DNA from: Mesobacillus selenatarsenatis SF-1
Lineage (GTDB): Bacteria > Bacillota > Bacilli > Bacillales > Cytobacillaceae
Direction: 5' to 3'
Assembly: GCF_000813125.1 (NCBI RefSeq)
Contig: NZ_BASE01000058.1
Span: 33,899 to 97,898, forward strand
Length of the DNA: 64,000 bases
Shown: piece after piece, positions 61,128-64,000 of the stretch
How positions within the stretch are numbered: position 1 is the first letter of the stretch
How the letters are laid out: every line of letters begins with the position of its first letter
Program-made: the position numbers and the translations under genes
Notes under the pieces: generated by a model
Told to the model about the DNA's origin: nothing
Seen by the model: the letters and a program-made list of their open reading frames with translations, nothing else
Databases searched by the model: none

Positions 61128-61655
61128 TTACCTACACTCAATCAACCAGCAATCACGGAGTTCTCCTTCGTGGAGTTCGTGTTTGGGCAGTAATTTCACT
61201 TTATTGAACCCACACTTTTCGTAGCATTTTATAGCACGCTCATTCCATACTTGCGGATCCATTACAACTTTATCGGCATTCATACGATCAAAAAGAAACT
61301 CTGTCATCGATGTAATAAGCAAAGTTCCAATACCTCTATTCCAATAGTCGACTTCACCGATAAATTGATCAGTTCCGAAAATTCGTCCGCTCTCATATCC
61401 ATACTCTTTTTTAGTTTCCTCATCCAATTCATAATATTGAATATATCCTATTGACTTACCTTCATACTCAATAATGCATTTAACTTCATCGTCATCTGAA
61501 GAGTAGAAAACCCTTTCGACTTTTTCAACATCGAAGGAATTATCCCTGCCTTCATAAAATTCAAGAACCTCCGGAGTAGAAAGCCATTTTGCTAATAAGT
61601 GCTTATCTTTTTCTGCTAATCTACGAACCATAAATCTACCTTTTTGGAATAGCAC
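61128..61655 (-). CDS. GNAT-family N-acetyltransferase, aminoglycoside 6'-type-like
   Basis: This 175-residue protein resembles the AAC(6')-like group of Bacillus GNATs: MLFQKGRFMVRRLAEKDKHL at the N-terminus, WLSTPEVLEFYEGRD, GTDQFIGEVDYWNRGIGTLL (acetyl-CoA loop) and ERAIKCYEKCGF at the end. The GTG at 61655 is preferred because this family starts before the conserved G-x-x-x-V/I-R-x-L segment; ATG at 61631 would cut it short. Actual aminoglycoside activity is not implied, as many such proteins have other substrates. It is eight bases after the first GNAT gene of the operon. Confidence 0.88.
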   Translation of the reverse strand: MLFQKGRFMVRRLAEKDKHLLAKWLSTPEVLEFYEGRDNSFDVEKVERVFYSSDDDEVKCIIEYEGKSIGYIQYYELDEETKKEYGYESGRIFGTDQFIGEVDYWNRGIGTLLITSMTEFLFDRMNADKVVMDPQVWNERAIKCYEKCGFNKVKLLPKHELHEGELRDCWLIECR

Positions 61656-61663
61656 ATTTATCC

Positions 61664-62224
61664 CTACTTTTGTAAATTCTTATTTTTATCCCATTCTTCA
61701 GCTAAAATCCCATAAACAACATGATCTACATAGTGGTCATACAGCCATTCGGCTTGACGGATCTTGCCTTCTTTTACAAATCCTAATCTTTCAGGAATCC
61801 CTCTGCTTTTCTTATTTTCCTCTGCAGCTCTGATTTCAACTTTGTTCAATTTCAAATGGTTAAATGCGTAATCAGTCAATGCCTTGGCAACCTTGGTCAT
61901 GATCCCTTTTCCCTGGTATTCATGCCCGAGCCAATAACCGATATATGCCGTTTTGTTTGACCAGTTAATACTGTTGAAGCCTGCAGTACCGACTATTTCT
62001 CCCTCATATAAAATAACCGTCGTCATGCTTTTACTTTCGGCGTAACCTTTCATTGTGCCTTTAAGGAACTCTCTAGTATCTTCAACATCCGTTGTAAAAT
62101 CCAGCCAGGGAAGCCACTCTTTCAAATATTCCCGTGCCTTTTCAGTCAGTTCAAACAGGCGATCCGCATCAGTCACCTCTGTTAGTTTTAATGATAATTG
62201 TTCATCTATTTTATATAGAAACAT
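61664..62224 (-). CDS. GNAT-family N-acetyltransferase, RimL type
   Basis: This 186-residue acetyltransferase is the first of four consecutive GNAT genes. It has LKLTEVTDADRLFELTEKAR at the N-terminus, AYIGYWLGHEYQGKGIMTKVAKALTDYAF as acetyl-CoA loop, and NKVEIRAAEENKKSRGIPERLGF at the end, typical of RimL/YdaF-type proteins. The ATG follows ACAGGAGG. No substrate can be predicted. Confidence 0.91.
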   Translation of the reverse strand: MFLYKIDEQLSLKLTEVTDADRLFELTEKAREYLKEWLPWLDFTTDVEDTREFLKGTMKGYAESKSMTTVILYEGEIVGTAGFNSINWSNKTAYIGYWLGHEYQGKGIMTKVAKALTDYAFNHLKLNKVEIRAAEENKKSRGIPERLGFVKEGKIRQAEWLYDHYVDHVVYGILAEEWDKNKNLQK

Positions 62225-62313
62225 AAGATTTCCTCCTGTACGTTAAGTTTATAACGAGATACTATTCGACAAAAGATTCGTTTTTTCCTTTTATTGCTAA
62301 GGACTTTCTTCTA

Positions 62314-62346
62314 TAAAAAAGAGCTACCAACATTTGCTGGCAGCCC
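62314..62346 (-). terminator. Terminator of the phospho-beta-glucosidase gene
   Basis: On the minus strand GGGCTGCCAGCA and TGTTGGTAGCTC form a 12-base stem with wobbles, followed by TTTTTTATAG. Confidence 0.82.
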
Positions 62347-62358
62347 TTTAAAAGTCTT

Positions 62359-63849
<1,491 letters not shown>

Positions 63850-63880
63850 CTAGACCGAACGAGCTGGCGTAATTTTTTTT

Positions 63881-64000
63881 GACAGCTTTTCGCTTTGTGG
63901 CGGTGAACCTGTCACGATTCCAGCCATTTCTTGACAGCTTTTCGACTGGTAGCCCCGAACCTGTCACGATTCCGTCCTTTTCTTGACAGCTTTTCGCTTT
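63881..64000 (+). repeat. 52-bp tandem repeat array, GACAG family (right edge of window)
   Basis: GACAG occurs at 63881, 63933 and 63985, exactly 52 bp apart. The two complete units run from GACAGCTTTTC to GAACCTGTC, 33 bp, with a C-C mismatch at position 6 of the stem, followed by a 19-bp linker containing ACGATTCC. The third unit is cut by the window edge, so the array continues. It is the same architecture as at 5296 and 13528, and lies upstream of the phospho-beta-glucosidase gene. Confidence 0.9.

Overview
The window looks like chromosomal DNA of a spore-forming, low-GC Gram-positive bacterium of the family Bacillaceae (Bacillus sensu lato). The reasons are strong AGGAGG-type ribosome binding sites with many TTG and GTG starts, SAM-I and TPP riboswitches, a qoxABCD quinol oxidase operon, a thermolysin-type protease, a bacillopeptidase F homologue, a broken sspH-type spore protein gene and a Bacillus-style gas-vesicle cluster. 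I cannot name a species. No rRNA, tRNA, CRISPR array, transposase or prophage was seen.

Layout. 1-3214 (minus strand): a gas-vesicle operon in the order gvpA, hairpin attenuator, gvpN, gvpF, gvpG, gvpL, gvpS, with gvpS running off the left edge. 3447-5215: secreted neutral protease. 5296-13664: a complete methionine operon (metI-metC-yitJ-metH) behind a SAM-I riboswitch. 13796-18480: ECF sigma factor and membrane-bound regulator, small proteins, a VanW-type lipoprotein, DUF4395 and DUF1572 proteins. 18483-24345: MATE exporter, SGNH hydrolase, NTF2-like protein, and a DHA2 exporter divergent from its likely TetR regulator with a 22-bp palindrome between them. 24738-30850: DUF2161 nuclease-like protein, CoxG-like protein, hydrolase/metallo-beta-lactamase pair, sirtuin, bioY and small hydrophilic proteins. 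31069-38876: two large secreted peptidases (S8 and M28) flanking a cold-shock gene and a DUF421 gene. 39068-42397: a MITE-like structured element, adhE with a consensus Rex operator, and a small gene with a weaker Rex-like site. 42503-44477: an SDR, an esterase and a zinc ribbon. 44633-48696: qoxABCD. 49467-50325: TPP riboswitch and tenA. 50384-57622: miscellaneous membrane and small-protein genes, including two disrupted ones. 57840-64000: DUF4230, an SDR, four consecutive GNAT acetyltransferase genes and a 6-phospho-beta-glucosidase.

How the genes work together. The adhE/Rex pair and the qox operon with its CRP/Fnr-type palindrome point to redox-controlled switching between fermentation and aerobic respiration. 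The protease genes indicate a protein-degrading, saprophytic life. Methionine, thiamine and biotin genes each carry a ligand- or repressor-responsive control element.

The most unusual signal is a set of four intergenic tandem arrays (5296, 13528, 48722, 63881) that all repeat every 52 bp and all carry an inverted repeat of the form GACA-N25-TGTC, although they belong to two sequence families that otherwise do not resemble each other. Fifty-two bp is about five turns of B-DNA, so the elements would be helically phased. I do not know a described family with this architecture.
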